Origin: DATAAZ01 sp036259875
Lineage (GTDB): Bacteria; Actinomycetota; Thermoleophilia; Gaiellales; Gaiellaceae
Length of the DNA: 52,772 nucleotides
Reading direction: 5' to 3'
Assembly: GCA_036259875.1 (NCBI GenBank)
Contig: DATAAZ010000033.1
Coordinates: 1-52,772 of the forward strand
Shown: one piece after another, positions 16,564 through 25,234 of the stretch
Numbering within the stretch: position 1 is the first letter of the stretch
Layout: the number at the start of each line of letters is the position of its first letter
Program-made: the position numbers and the translations under genes
Notes under the pieces: model-generated
Told to the model about the DNA's origin: nothing
Database searches by the model: none
The model's input: only the letters and a program-made list of their open reading frames with translations

Positions 16564-17548
16564 CGCGGATCGCTGCGCGCCCGCCCGCACGCGCGGCGCG
16601 GACGACGACCTGGTACCTGCCCGGGCGGATCTCGTGGACGATTCGCTCGAGGCTTCCTCGACGCTCGCTCCGCCGGAGCGGCCGGGCCCGGCCTCGTCGG
16701 TAGAGGTACAGATCCAGATCGGCGCGGCTCGGGCCCCGAACGACGGCGGCGAGCCGAGTCCAGTGCTTCACGGAGACGTTCCAAACGACCCGCCTGTGCC
16801 GGCGCACGAAGCGCGCTCCCCGAACGGTCCTGGGAACGAAGCGGGTTCGGAAGTCGTAGCGGAGGCGACCGATATCCGAGGCGGCCGGCGGACCGATCGT
16901 CGCAAGCTGCCACGTGCGCACTCCGTTCGCGACCGCGTAGTCCTCGGCGTAGAGCTCGGCGATCAGCAGGTCCCACGCTCGGCCGGTGCACGCGAACCGG
17001 CGGGGGACCCGGAACCACCACCAGTTTCGGCTTCCGTCGCGTGCGAGGCACCTCCAGTCCAGGTGCCCGAGGTTCTCGAGCTGCGAGTCGACGTGGTGGC
17101 CGTACTCGTGGACGATCGTGTGGATCAGCTCGTCGGTGCCGCTCGGGTCATGATCCGTGACGACGATGCGGCGCTGGCTTGGCGTGTAGCAGCCGACCGC
17201 GCCCGGCGCGCCACACACAGCTTCGATGGCCGCCCACGGGACGACCTCGACGAGCACCTGCTCGATCTCGACTCCGTGGAGGGTTTGCTGGAGGACGGCC
17301 GCGTACCAGCTGAGATCGAGGTCGGGGATGTCCGTCCCGATCGTGATGCGGTGGCCGTGCGCGTCGGGGAACGTCTCGACGCGCGAAGGCGCGGCGCGCT
17401 GCAGGTCGTCGAGAACGGCGTCGCGAACCGGTCGCTCCGCGACGACCCCGTCGAGCTCGATCGGCGGCAGCGCCCGCGCGCCCAGCGCCGTCGGCGCCGC
17501 CCAGGCCGCGAGCACGGCCAGAACCAACGCGAGACGAACGAGCGGCAT
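16550..17548 (-). CDS. secreted HExxH zinc metallopeptidase-like protein
   Basis: A 332-residue protein with signal peptide MPLVRLALVLAVLAAWAAPTALGA (cleavage near residue 24). The zincin motif HTIVHEYGHHVDS lies near residue 140, preceded by IDGTD-type strands around GTDIPDLDLSWY. The region after about 235 (VSVKHWTRLAAVVRGPSRADLDLYLY and PGRYQVVVRA) resembles a pre-peptidase C-terminal beta-sandwich. It is probably an extracellular peptidase or a peptidase-like wall protein. The third zinc ligand could not be assigned with certainty; EDYAV downstream is a candidate. Start ATG 17548 has no Shine-Dalgarno sequence. Confidence 0.7.
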   Translation of the reverse strand: MPLVRLALVLAVLAAWAAPTALGARALPPIELDGVVAERPVRDAVLDDLQRAAPSRVETFPDAHGHRITIGTDIPDLDLSWYAAVLQQTLHGVEIEQVLVEVVPWAAIEAVCGAPGAVGCYTPSQRRIVVTDHDPSGTDELIHTIVHEYGHHVDSQLENLGHLDWRCLARDGSRNWWWFRVPRRFACTGRAWDLLIAELYAEDYAVANGVRTWQLATIGPPAASDIGRLRYDFRTRFVPRTVRGARFVRRHRRVVWNVSVKHWTRLAAVVRGPSRADLDLYLYRRGRARPLRRSERRGSLERIVHEIRPGRYQVVVRAARAGGRAAIRVSLD

Positions 17549-17598
17549 CCCGGAGGATTCTTCGGCAGAAGAGCGGCCCTTCAATAGGCCGATCGGCT

Positions 17599-18612
17599 CT
17601 ACTGCTGCTGACCGAGCTCGCGCGTCTCGGGCTGTGACGGGAGTCCGAAGAGCGGAAAGAGCCGCTCGGTGTCGAGGAAGAACGTGAGCTCGACGATCCG
17701 GCCGTCCTCGATCTCGAGAACCTGGAGCGCCCACGGCTCGTAGCCGGCTCCCGACTCGCTCGGCTTGTACTGTCCGAACGCCGGCGAGCCGTTCGCCCCG
17801 CGCGTCGGGACGACGCGGGAGCCCCGGCAGGCGATCCCGGGCCCGAGCCACCACGCGAAGATGTCGTCGCGCCCGCGAAGCCAGAGGTCGTAGGGCGGCA
17901 TCGACTGGGTCGCGTCCTCGCGGATCAGCGAGGTCAGGGCGTCCATGTCGTAGCGCTCGAACGCCTCGACGTACCGTGCGAGCAGCTCGCTCTGGGCCTC
18001 GTCCATGTCGGGTGCGGGGTTGGTCGCGCTCGCGCCGCTCGCCTCGAGCGTCGCGCGGGCCCGCTGGAGCGCGCTGTTGACGGACGCAACGCTCGTCTCG
18101 AGGAGCTCGGCGACCTCGCTCGCCTTCCAGCGCAGGACCTCACGCAGGATGAGTGCCGCGCGCTGCCGCGGCGGCAGGTGCTGGAGCGCCGCGACGAACG
18201 CGAGTCGGATCGTCTCGCGCGACGCCGCGACCTCCGCCGGGTCGTCCGCGACCGCAACGCGGCCGTCCGGGATGGGCTCGATCCAGCTTGCCTCGGGGAG
18301 CGTGTGGAGGTTGGCCGCCTCGGGGGCGCGCGCGGGGCCGAGATCCATGGGACGCGCCCGCCGCTCCCTCCCCTGGAGCATGTCGAGGCAGACGTTCGTC
18401 GCGATGCGGTAGAGCCACGAGCGCAGCGCAGCCCGGCCCTCGAAGCGGTCGAAGCTCCGCCACGCACGGACGAGCGTCTCCTGCACCGCGTCCTCAGCCT
18501 CGAAGGGCGAGCCGAGCATGCGGTAGCAGTACGCGGTGAGTTCGCGGCGATGCTGCTCGAGCTGGAGCTCCGGCGCGGCGGACGCGGGCCCCGCGGTCAT
18601 CGACTCAGGCAC
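17599..18612 (-). CDS. ECF RNA polymerase sigma factor with C-terminal SnoaL-like domain
   Basis: About 337 residues. Region 2: TAYCYRMLGSPFEAEDAVQETLVRAWRSFDRFEG through LRSWLYRIATNVCLDMLQGR. Region 4: LPPRQRAALILREVLRWKASEVAELLETSVASVNSALQRARATL (both as position markers, about 28-85 and 145-190). A SnoaL/NTF2-like domain follows to the end (FERYDMDALTSLIREDATQSMPPYDLWLRG). This layout fits the SigG/SigJ type of ECF factors, which often lack a classical anti-sigma factor and are modulated by the C-terminal domain. A GTG at 18612 lies 7 nt after TACGAT (18620-18625), suggesting a leaderless start; ATG 18621 and ATG 18600 are alternatives. Confidence 0.85.
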   Translation of the reverse strand: MPESMTAGPASAAPELQLEQHRRELTAYCYRMLGSPFEAEDAVQETLVRAWRSFDRFEGRAALRSWLYRIATNVCLDMLQGRERRARPMDLGPARAPEAANLHTLPEASWIEPIPDGRVAVADDPAEVAASRETIRLAFVAALQHLPPRQRAALILREVLRWKASEVAELLETSVASVNSALQRARATLEASGASATNPAPDMDEAQSELLARYVEAFERYDMDALTSLIREDATQSMPPYDLWLRGRDDIFAWWLGPGIACRGSRVVPTRGANGSPAFGQYKPSESGAGYEPWALQVLEIEDGRIVELTFFLDTERLFPLFGLPSQPETRELGQQQ

Positions 18613-18641
18613 GCGGGGCATCGTATCGGCCGGGCTCGGGC

Positions 18642-18818
18642 TCAGCGCTCGACCTGGCTCGGGTCATCCAGAAGACCTCTGAGAGGGTGCCCGTCCGGAT
18701 CCTGGAAGCTCCGGCCCGTACATGGAACCGTCCTCGATCGGCTCGTTGGCGAGTGCGTGACGAACTCAACTGCCCGCCCAACGGCGTTGCCGGCGAGGCT
18801 GACGAAGATCTCCGAGGT
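18642..18818 (-). pseudogene. remnant of a VOC/glyoxalase gene with an internal deletion
   Basis: Translation of this stretch gives SEIFVSLAGNAVGRAVEFV, matching the N-terminal strand-helix of small VOC proteins (KIFVNLPVKDLDRSVEFF type). About 12 residues later it gives GRSFQDPDGHPLRGLLDDPSQVE, matching their last strand and tail (GRSFQDPDGHLWEV type). The roughly 70 residues that normally lie between are gone and no start codon precedes the fragment. I read it as a decayed gene; the rest of the 287-base gap holds nothing recognisable. Confidence 0.5.
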
Positions 18819-18909
18819 CCGGCGGCCATGGCTACCCTCCGGCGTCGGGGCATCGCGAGCCAGACGCGGCGCGCCGGGCAAACTCATCGGTCGCGCGCGG
18901 CGCTCGTCG

Positions 18910-19383
18910 TCAGCAGCCGGTGCGATCCTCGATCGAGAGCGAGAGGACCGCCCTCGTTCGCGTCGCGATGTGCGTCGTCCGGACGACGAACGTGTAGAGG
19001 CCGCGGCGCCACGTGCCGTTGGGGCAGCCCATGCCGATCCGGCTCGCCCGCAGCGTGAAGCCGAAGTTGGGACCACCCTCGGCGCAATTGCGGACGGCGC
19101 CCGTGCGCTCTCGCCTCACCCGGGTAGTCCGCCCCGCGCGGACGCGGTCGGCCAGGACGGCGACGCGCAGGCCCCGGAACTGATCGCAGCCGAGCTCCTC
19201 GTTGATCCAGACGCCGCGCAGGTCGGCGTCGCGTGGGCCGATGAACGCGCCGCTCACGACTCGCAGGCTTCCCCGCTCGGCCTGGGCGAAGGCGAACGGC
19301 TCGGCGGCTGCGGGGCTTGCCGACACGGATAACGCAGCGAGGCCGGCGAGCGCACCGACAAGCGTGGAACGGATCGAACGCAT
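18910..19383 (-). CDS. secreted hypothetical protein
   Basis: A 157-residue protein with a clear signal peptide MRSIRSTLVGALAGLAALSVS, cleaved after SPAAA (about residue 27). The mature part is rich in beta-strand-like sequence with four cysteines (LGCDQF, RNCAEG, MGCPNG and the C-terminal RTGC), probably paired as disulfides outside the cell. I recognise no family. The ATG at 19383 is preceded by a strong AAGGAGG. It is monocistronic, between a VOC remnant and the divergent LigD-type polymerase gene. Confidence 0.65.
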   Translation of the reverse strand: MRSIRSTLVGALAGLAALSVSASPAAAEPFAFAQAERGSLRVVSGAFIGPRDADLRGVWINEELGCDQFRGLRVAVLADRVRAGRTTRVRRERTGAVRNCAEGGPNFGFTLRASRIGMGCPNGTWRRGLYTFVVRTTHIATRTRAVLSLSIEDRTGC

Positions 19384-19556
19384 GGCTTCCTCCTTCCGGC
19401 GAGCCGCAGAACGGCTCCTCGCGAGTGCGGCCGCGGGCGCGCGCGAGAGTCAGACAAGTCACAGAGAAGCGGCCGCGCTTCAACCTAGTCGACGATGCGG
19501 ATGAGGACAGTCAGGGTGGGCGCGCTCGACGGCGCTCCGGGTGAGAGGCTGACGCC

Positions 19557-20468
19557 GTGGAGACGACCGTCCGCCGGGGGCGCCGCGCCGTTCGATTCAC
19601 GCACCTCGAGCGCGTCTGGTGGCCGGAGCTCGGGATCCGCAAGGCCGATGTCGTCGCGTACTACGCGGCCGTCGCGCCCGCCGTCGTCCCGCACCTCCGC
19701 AACCGGCCCTTCACGATCAAGCAGCACTACACCTCGCCACGGAGCCCCTTTCGCTGGGTCAAGGACGCACCGCCGGAGCTGCCGGAATGGATCCCGGTCT
19801 CACCGCAGCCGGCGCGTTCGCGCGGCGGCGAGCTCGTTCGCTACCCGCTCGTCAACGACGAGCTCGCGCTCCTTTGGATGGTCGAGTTCGGCTGCATCGA
19901 CCTCCACGTCTGGGCGTCCCGTGCCGACCGGCCGGACCGGCCCGACTACGTCCTCTTCGACCTCGATCCCGCCGGGGTCGGCTTCGGTGACGTCGTCGCC
20001 GCGGGGGTCGCGTTGCGCGACGCGCTCGACGCGCTAGGCCTGGCCGCCGTGCCGATGACCACGGGCGGCGACGGCCTCCACGTCCGCGTGCCCGTCGAGC
20101 GCCGGCACACCCACTCGGACGCGCGCGCCTTCGCGGAGGTGGTAGCCGGCGCGCTCGTCCGGACCGCGCCGGGACTGGTCACGACGGAGCGCTCGCCGTC
20201 GCGCCGACGCGGGGTCTTCGTGGACACCAAGATGAACGGACAAGGCCAGCAGGTGGTCGCTCCGTATTCCGTGCGGCCCCGGCCGGGCGCGCCGGTCGCC
20301 GCCCCCCTTCGCTGGGAGGAACTCGACGCGACGCTCGAGCCGGCGGCGTTCACGCTCGCGCGCGTGCGCGAGCGCGTCGAGCACGACGGAGACCTCGCGG
20401 CGCAGCTCCTGCGCGGCCGGCAACGGCTTGGGCCGGCGCTTGCTCAGTTGGGCGGGCGCCGGTCATGA
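19557..20468 (+). CDS. stand-alone LigD-type primase-polymerase (NHEJ polymerase domain)
   Basis: A 303-residue protein homologous to the polymerase (PolDom/AEP primase) domain of LigD: VRFTHLERVWWPELGIRKADVVAYY at the start, the catalytic motif VLFDLDPAG (two Asp), the TGGDGLHVRVP histidine motif, and GVFVDTKMNGQGQQVVAPYSVR at the third acidic site. In bacterial end joining this domain fills gaps with a preference for ribonucleotides, working with Ku and the ligase domain. Here it is not fused to ligase or nuclease domains, and no ku gene lies in the window. The GTG at 19557 has GAGAGG 8 nt upstream. Confidence 0.85.
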   Translation: METTVRRGRRAVRFTHLERVWWPELGIRKADVVAYYAAVAPAVVPHLRNRPFTIKQHYTSPRSPFRWVKDAPPELPEWIPVSPQPARSRGGELVRYPLVNDELALLWMVEFGCIDLHVWASRADRPDRPDYVLFDLDPAGVGFGDVVAAGVALRDALDALGLAAVPMTTGGDGLHVRVPVERRHTHSDARAFAEVVAGALVRTAPGLVTTERSPSRRRGVFVDTKMNGQGQQVVAPYSVRPRPGAPVAAPLRWEELDATLEPAAFTLARVRERVEHDGDLAAQLLRGRQRLGPALAQLGGRRS

Positions 20469-20476
20469 CCGGCCCC

Positions 20477-21202
20477 CTACAGATCGCGCAGGCGCTTTTC
20501 GAGCCGGTCGACCTCACCGTGCGCCTTGTCGGCCCGCGCGCGGGCCTGCCTCGCCGCTCGCTCGAGCTCACGCGCCTCGGCGCGCGCACGTTTGACGTCC
20601 GCCTCGAGGCGCTTTCGCTCTTCGCGTTTTCGGTCCCTCTGGCCGGGCTCCGGCGCGGGACGCGCGCGCTCGGGAGCGCGCTTCGCCGGCCGTGCCGCGA
20701 GGGCGCCCGCGAAAACGCCGAACCCGGCCGGCTCGAGCTCGCGACGGAGCGTCCCGCGCTCAAGGTCGGCGCGCGCGTCCTCGTCGGCGACTGCCGCGTG
20801 GAGCGTCTGCCCGACGCGGGAGAGCGTCGCGTCGGTCGCCGGCCGGCCGGCCTCGCGAAGGACGTCGGCCGCGGTGCGAACCAGGACGCGAACCGCGTCC
20901 TGCTCGGCGCGCGCGGCCGTCGCGAAATCCCCTTGCCCGGCGACCTGCGCCGAACGGAGCCGCTCGGCCGCCGCGAGCAGTCGCCGCATCTCCTCGGGAC
21001 GCTCGCGCGCGAGCTGGTTCACCGCCCACGTCGGGAGCGACGGCTTCGGGAGCGCTTTCACCTCGTCGGCCTCCTCACGGTGCCCGGCCTTCCGAAGCTG
21101 CCGCGCAAGCGCGTCGCGCTCGCGCACGAACTCGTCCAGCGAAAGCCCGTAGAGCCGCTCGAGCTCCTCGTTGGCGGGGCCCCCGCGGGTGTCAGTGGCC
21201 AT
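20477..21202 (-). CDS. coiled-coil hypothetical protein, end of the iron-importer operon
   Basis: A 241-residue, highly charged protein without signal peptide or membrane helix. The N-terminal part (LYGLSLDEFVRERDALARQLRK, SLPTWAVNQLARERPEEMRRLL) is conserved-looking and helical. Residues from about 180 are a long Arg/Glu/Ala coiled coil (EERKRLEADVKRARAEAREL onward). I do not recognise a function. Its ATG at 21202 overlaps the stop of the upstream fusion gene by 11 bases, so it is translated from the same message. Confidence 0.65.
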   Translation of the reverse strand: MATDTRGGPANEELERLYGLSLDEFVRERDALARQLRKAGHREEADEVKALPKPSLPTWAVNQLARERPEEMRRLLAAAERLRSAQVAGQGDFATAARAEQDAVRVLVRTAADVLREAGRPATDATLSRVGQTLHAAVADEDARADLERGTLRRELEPAGFGVFAGALAARPAKRAPERARPAPEPGQRDRKREERKRLEADVKRARAEARELERAARQARARADKAHGEVDRLEKRLRDL

Positions 21203-23615
21203 CCGCGAGACGGTAGACGTCGCCGGCCTGCGAGGCCAGGTAGACCTCGCCGTCGGCGTCTTCCCCGAACGTCGTCAGACCCGGGAGCTCGACCGTCTCG
21301 CGGCGAACCTCGCCGGCCGTCTCCCCGCGCCGCCAGCGCAGGCTCCAGACGACGCCGCTGCAATAGTCGCCGTAGAGGTAGCGCCCGGCGAGCCTGCGGA
21401 GCGCCGACCCGCGGTACACGACGCCGCCGATGATCGAGCATTCGCCGCCTTGGCCGACAGTCGCGAGATCCGCCCCGTGGCGGTACGCCGCGATCGGCCA
21501 GGCAAGTGCGCCCGTCGGTCTCGGCGACTTCGCGTCGATCCGCTCGCGCCCTTCGTAGACGTCCCAGCCGAAGTTGAGGAGCACCGACGTCCCGGCGGGA
21601 ATGACGTTCACCTCCTCCCATTCGTCCTGGCCGACGTCGGCGACGTAGGCGTCGCCGGTCGCACGGTCGAACGCAAAACGCCACGGGTTCCGGAGGCCGT
21701 ACGCGACGACGCGCGGTCGCGGCCGCCGCCGGTCGACATCGAGGCGGACGAGCTTGCCGAGGAGGCTGCCCGGATTCTGCGCGCGGCCCTCAGGGTCGAA
21801 CGCCGACCCGCCGTCGCCGAGCGCCGCGTAGAGGAGGCCGTCCGAGCCGAACGCGATCTGGCCGCCGTTGTGATTCTCATACGGCTGCTCGACGAAGAGC
21901 AGCGGGCGCGCCGTGCGCGGCAGCGCCCGGCGCCCGTCCGACCGGTATTCGACGATGCGGGTGTCGCCGGACGTGTCCGTGTAGTGGACGACGAACCGGC
22001 GCGTTCGCGGGTAGTCCGGATGGAACTCGAGGCCGAGCAGACCCTGCTCGCCGCCCGTGCTGACGAGCCCGGTGACGTCGAGGAACGGCGCGCGGCGCAA
22101 GACGCCGTTCTCGAGGATTCGCACCCGGCCCGGCTGCTCGACGACGTAGAGGCGATCGCGCTCGCCAGGTGCGGCGACGACGTCGACGGGCGTCTCGAGG
22201 CCCTCGGCGACCCGGACGAGCGCGAGCGCGGGCGCCCCCGGGCCCGGGTCCGCCTCGGCGCGGCAGCGCGTGTACACGCTCCACGTTCCCGCGCGCGCCC
22301 GGGCCGCAGAGCGCGTCGCGACGGCGAACGCCGGCTCCGGCTTGCTGCGCCGCGTGAGGCGCGAGCGGAGGACGACCCCGTGGGCGCCCGGCATCATCCC
22401 GACGTCCGAGATATGGATCCCGAGCCGCCACGCGACCGCCGGGAAGCGGTAACGGCCGGTGAAGGCCGGTCCACACGAACGGAGGGCGGCGCTGCCGCCG
22501 GCGTCCGCGACCGCGTCACGCAGGTCGCTGTGGAGCGCAGCCGCGTGGGCGAGGTCCGAGGCGGTCTCGCGCGCGGCAGGAAGCGCGGGAATCGCAAGCG
22601 CGACGAGAGCCGCTGCGCCGGCGGCCGCCGCGGCGCGCAACCTCGCCGGCGTGCACCCCGCGACCGCGCTAAGACCGCCGGCGAGCCCGACGCCGGCGAG
22701 AAGCGCGATTGCGCCCGCCCCCGGAAGGAGGTAGCGCTCCTCGCCGGCGTAGCCGAACTCGCTCATCGCGGCGACGACCACTAGCCAGGCGGCGCCGGCG
22801 GCACCAACCACGACGGTCGGCCGTTGGCAGCGACGCGCCGCGTAGGCGAGGCAGGCCGCGGCGACGAGCGCGAGCGGGACGGACACCATCCCGCCGAGGC
22901 GCGCGACGACCTCGAGCGCCGGCCGGTCGGCGAGGGCGGGAGCGCCGGGATTCGGGACCCGTGCGCGCTCGGAGGAACGGAGAAGGTCGCCCGAGCCCCA
23001 GAGATCGGGTAGGAACCAGAGGGCGACTACGCCGAGGGCGACTCCCGCGATCGCGCGCCGCCCCCGCGCGGAGGCGCCCCGCCAGAACAGCGCGGCGTAG
23101 ACCGCGAGGAACGGCCAAACCTCGACGCGAAGGAGCGCAGTCACGGCGCCGAACGCGAGCGCCTGGCCGCGACGGCCGTCCAGGTGGCGGTCGAGCCCGA
23201 GCAGCGCGAAGGCAAGCAGGAGGCCCTCCGAATGGCCGAGCGCGACGCCGCGCACCAACCCGTCCGTAAGCATGAGCGCCGTGACCGCACCCGCTCCCGC
23301 CAAGGCGCCGAGCCCGGCGGCGAGGCGAGAGGCGACACGCCAGGCCATGAAGGCCGCGAGGAGCCCGCCGGCGCGCGCCACGACCAGCCAGAGCGAGACA
23401 GCGGCGTCGCCGGCCGGCGAGACGGCGGTCGTCACGAGGACCGGGAGCGGCTTCCAGGCGGGCCCGCTCGTCGTATCAAGCTCGAGGGCGGCGACCTCCC
23501 GGCCCCAGACGAGCCAGGCAAGCGGGTCGTACCCCGGGGCGGAAGGGAGGAGCAGCGAGAGCGTCGCCAGCGCGCAGGCCCCTGCCGCAGCGACCGGCAC
23601 GGAGACGCGCCTCAT
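21192..23615 (-). CDS. polytopic membrane domain fused to a PQQ-type glucose/sorbosone dehydrogenase beta-propeller
   Basis: An 807-residue two-part protein starting MRRVSVPVAAAGACALATL. Residues 1 to about 400 contain about ten hydrophobic helices with short loops (LTDGLVRGVALGHSEGLLLAFALLGLD, VALGVVALWFLPDLW), resembling membrane glycosyltransferase-type or uncharacterised polytopic proteins. From about residue 470 a glucose/sorbosone-dehydrogenase propeller follows: VDVVAAPGERDRLYVVEQPGRVRILENG, EQGLLGLEFHPDYPR, ENHNGGQIAFGSDGLLYAALGDGG, GLRNPWRFAFDRATGDAYVADVGQ and GRYLYGDYCSG (position markers). Such domains are extracytoplasmic, so the membrane part probably anchors it. ATG 23615 overlaps the permease stop (ATGA), placing it in the iron-importer operon. 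Whether it binds PQQ or oxidises sugar is unknown. Confidence 0.7.
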   Translation of the reverse strand: MRRVSVPVAAAGACALATLSLLLPSAPGYDPLAWLVWGREVAALELDTTSGPAWKPLPVLVTTAVSPAGDAAVSLWLVVARAGGLLAAFMAWRVASRLAAGLGALAGAGAVTALMLTDGLVRGVALGHSEGLLLAFALLGLDRHLDGRRGQALAFGAVTALLRVEVWPFLAVYAALFWRGASARGRRAIAGVALGVVALWFLPDLWGSGDLLRSSERARVPNPGAPALADRPALEVVARLGGMVSVPLALVAAACLAYAARRCQRPTVVVGAAGAAWLVVVAAMSEFGYAGEERYLLPGAGAIALLAGVGLAGGLSAVAGCTPARLRAAAAAGAAALVALAIPALPAARETASDLAHAAALHSDLRDAVADAGGSAALRSCGPAFTGRYRFPAVAWRLGIHISDVGMMPGAHGVVLRSRLTRRSKPEPAFAVATRSAARARAGTWSVYTRCRAEADPGPGAPALALVRVAEGLETPVDVVAAPGERDRLYVVEQPGRVRILENGVLRRAPFLDVTGLVSTGGEQGLLGLEFHPDYPRTRRFVVHYTDTSGDTRIVEYRSDGRRALPRTARPLLFVEQPYENHNGGQIAFGSDGLLYAALGDGGSAFDPEGRAQNPGSLLGKLVRLDVDRRRPRPRVVAYGLRNPWRFAFDRATGDAYVADVGQDEWEEVNVIPAGTSVLLNFGWDVYEGRERIDAKSPRPTGALAWPIAAYRHGADLATVGQGGECSIIGGVVYRGSALRRLAGRYLYGDYCSGVVWSLRWRRGETAGEVRRETVELPGLTTFGEDADGEVYLASQAGDVYRLADGH

Positions 23616-25234
23616 GACCCGGTGGAGGAGAGCTCCGCTTTCCCGCGTGCGATCAGGAGGTAGACGAGCGGCGCTGAGAGCGCGACGAGGAGAAGCGCGG
23701 GAACCGCCGCCTGCGAGTACGAGCCGACAGTCGTCGCCGTCCAGACCTCGGTCGCGAGCGTGTCGAACCCGATCGGGCGCAGGAGGAGCGTCGCCGGGAG
23801 CTCCTTCATCGCGCTCAGGAAGACGAGCGCCGCACCGGCCAGCAGGCCGGGCGCGACGAGCGGCGCGGTCACGCTCGCGAACGCGTGTCGCGGACCCCGG
23901 CCGAGCCCGCGCGCGGCCTCGTCGAGGCGCGGGCTCACCGCGAGCAACGCGGCGTGCGAGGCCGCGACCGCCTGCGGAAAGAACCGCACGACGTACGCGA
24001 AGACGAGGAGGAGGAGCGTCTGGTAGACGGGGCTCGCGTACCTCGCCGCGAAGAAGACGAGCGAGAGGGCGATGACGATTCCGGGAAGCGCGTTCGCGCC
24101 GTACGCGAGCCGCTCGAGCAGCCGCGACCACCAGGCGGGGTGCCTCGCGGCGAGGAACCCGACGGGAATCGCCGCGACGACCGCGAGCGCGGCCGCCGAC
24201 CCCGAGGCGAGCACCGAATTCAGGGCCGCGCGGGAGGCGTCCACGAGCGCGTCGAGCGAGGCCGCTCGCGAGAACCAGTAGCCGAGCACGGCGAGCGGAG
24301 CACCGAGCGCGAGTGCGACGACGGCGCCGCAGAACGCCAGCGCCGGCCACTGCCATCGGCCGAGGCGAACGGGCGCCGCGGCCCGCGCCGTCCCCGCGCC
24401 GAGGCGGGCGTAACCGCCGCCTCCGCGCGCGCGGAGCTCGAGCGTCAGGACCACCGCGGTGAGCGCGACGAGAACGAGTGCCAGCCCGGCCGCAGGCGTG
24501 CGGTCGAAGAGCGACCGGTACTGGAGGAAGATCGCGCGCGTCAGCGAGTCGGCCTGCATGAGCGAGACGGCACCGAAGTCGGAGAGCGTGTAGAGCGCTG
24601 CGAGGAGCGCCCCAGCGCCGATGGAGGGGCGGGCGAGCGGCAGCGTGACCCGCGCGAATGCGGCGAGGGAGCTGCGCCCGAGCCCGCGCGCAGTCTCCTC
24701 GAGCGCGGGGTCGATCTCCCTCAGAGCGACGGCTGTGAGGAGGAAGACGTAGGGGTACGTCGCGATCGTGAGCGCGAGGACGGCGCCGCCGAGCCCGTAG
24801 AGCTCGGGAACGCGCTCGACGCCGAACGGCGCCTCGAGCAGGCGCTGGAGAAGGCCGGTCGGCCCGAAAGCGGCGAGGAGCGCGAGTGCAGCGACGTAGC
24901 TCGGGACGACGAGCGGGAGCGCTGCCGCGACGGCCCAGGCCCGCCGGCCCGGGATGTCCGTGCGCGTGACGAGCCATGCGAGCGGCACGGCGACGAGCAC
25001 GGCGGCCGCGGTCACCGCGCCGACGAGGAGCGCGGTTTCCGCGACGAGTTCGCCCGTGCGCGCGCGCGCGAGGACCGTCAACCCTTCGCCGCCGCCGCCG
25101 AACACGCGAACGACGAGGTAGACGAGCGGGAGCGCGACGAGGGCCGACACGGCGAGGGCTCCGCCTACGAGCGCGGGCGACGGCCGGCCGGCCGGCCGGC
25201 CGGCCCGGAATCTGGCCGTCGCGGCGGCGATCAC
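23612..25234 (-). CDS. FbpB-type ferric-iron ABC transporter permease (fused dimer)
   Basis: A 540-residue permease with two homologous halves, each carrying about six helices and an EAA-type loop: DPALEETARGLGRSSLAAFARVTLPLARPSIGAG in the first half and SPRLDEAARGLGRGPRHAFASVTAPLVAPGLLAG in the second (position markers, about residues 170-205 and 430-465). This tandem architecture is typical of FbpB/SfuB/ThiP importers for ferric iron or thiamine. The GTG start at 25234 overlaps the stop of the substrate-binding gene (GTGA), and its own stop overlaps the next start (ATGA). The iron assignment rests on the neighbouring binding protein and the upstream palindromes. Confidence 0.83.
   Translation of the reverse strand: MIAAATARFRAGRPAGRPSPALVGGALAVSALVALPLVYLVVRVFGGGGEGLTVLARARTGELVAETALLVGAVTAAAVLVAVPLAWLVTRTDIPGRRAWAVAAALPLVVPSYVAALALLAAFGPTGLLQRLLEAPFGVERVPELYGLGGAVLALTIATYPYVFLLTAVALREIDPALEETARGLGRSSLAAFARVTLPLARPSIGAGALLAALYTLSDFGAVSLMQADSLTRAIFLQYRSLFDRTPAAGLALVLVALTAVVLTLELRARGGGGYARLGAGTARAAAPVRLGRWQWPALAFCGAVVALALGAPLAVLGYWFSRAASLDALVDASRAALNSVLASGSAAALAVVAAIPVGFLAARHPAWWSRLLERLAYGANALPGIVIALSLVFFAARYASPVYQTLLLLVFAYVVRFFPQAVAASHAALLAVSPRLDEAARGLGRGPRHAFASVTAPLVAPGLLAGAALVFLSAMKELPATLLLRPIGFDTLATEVWTATTVGSYSQAAVPALLLVALSAPLVYLLIARGKAELSSTGS

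Noticed and set aside
23612..24977. A long minus-strand frame that would extend the dehydrogenase fusion upstream to 24977.
   Set aside because: It runs out of phase through the permease gene and is Arg/Ala/Pro-rich shadow coding; the ATGA at 23612-23615 gives a natural start.
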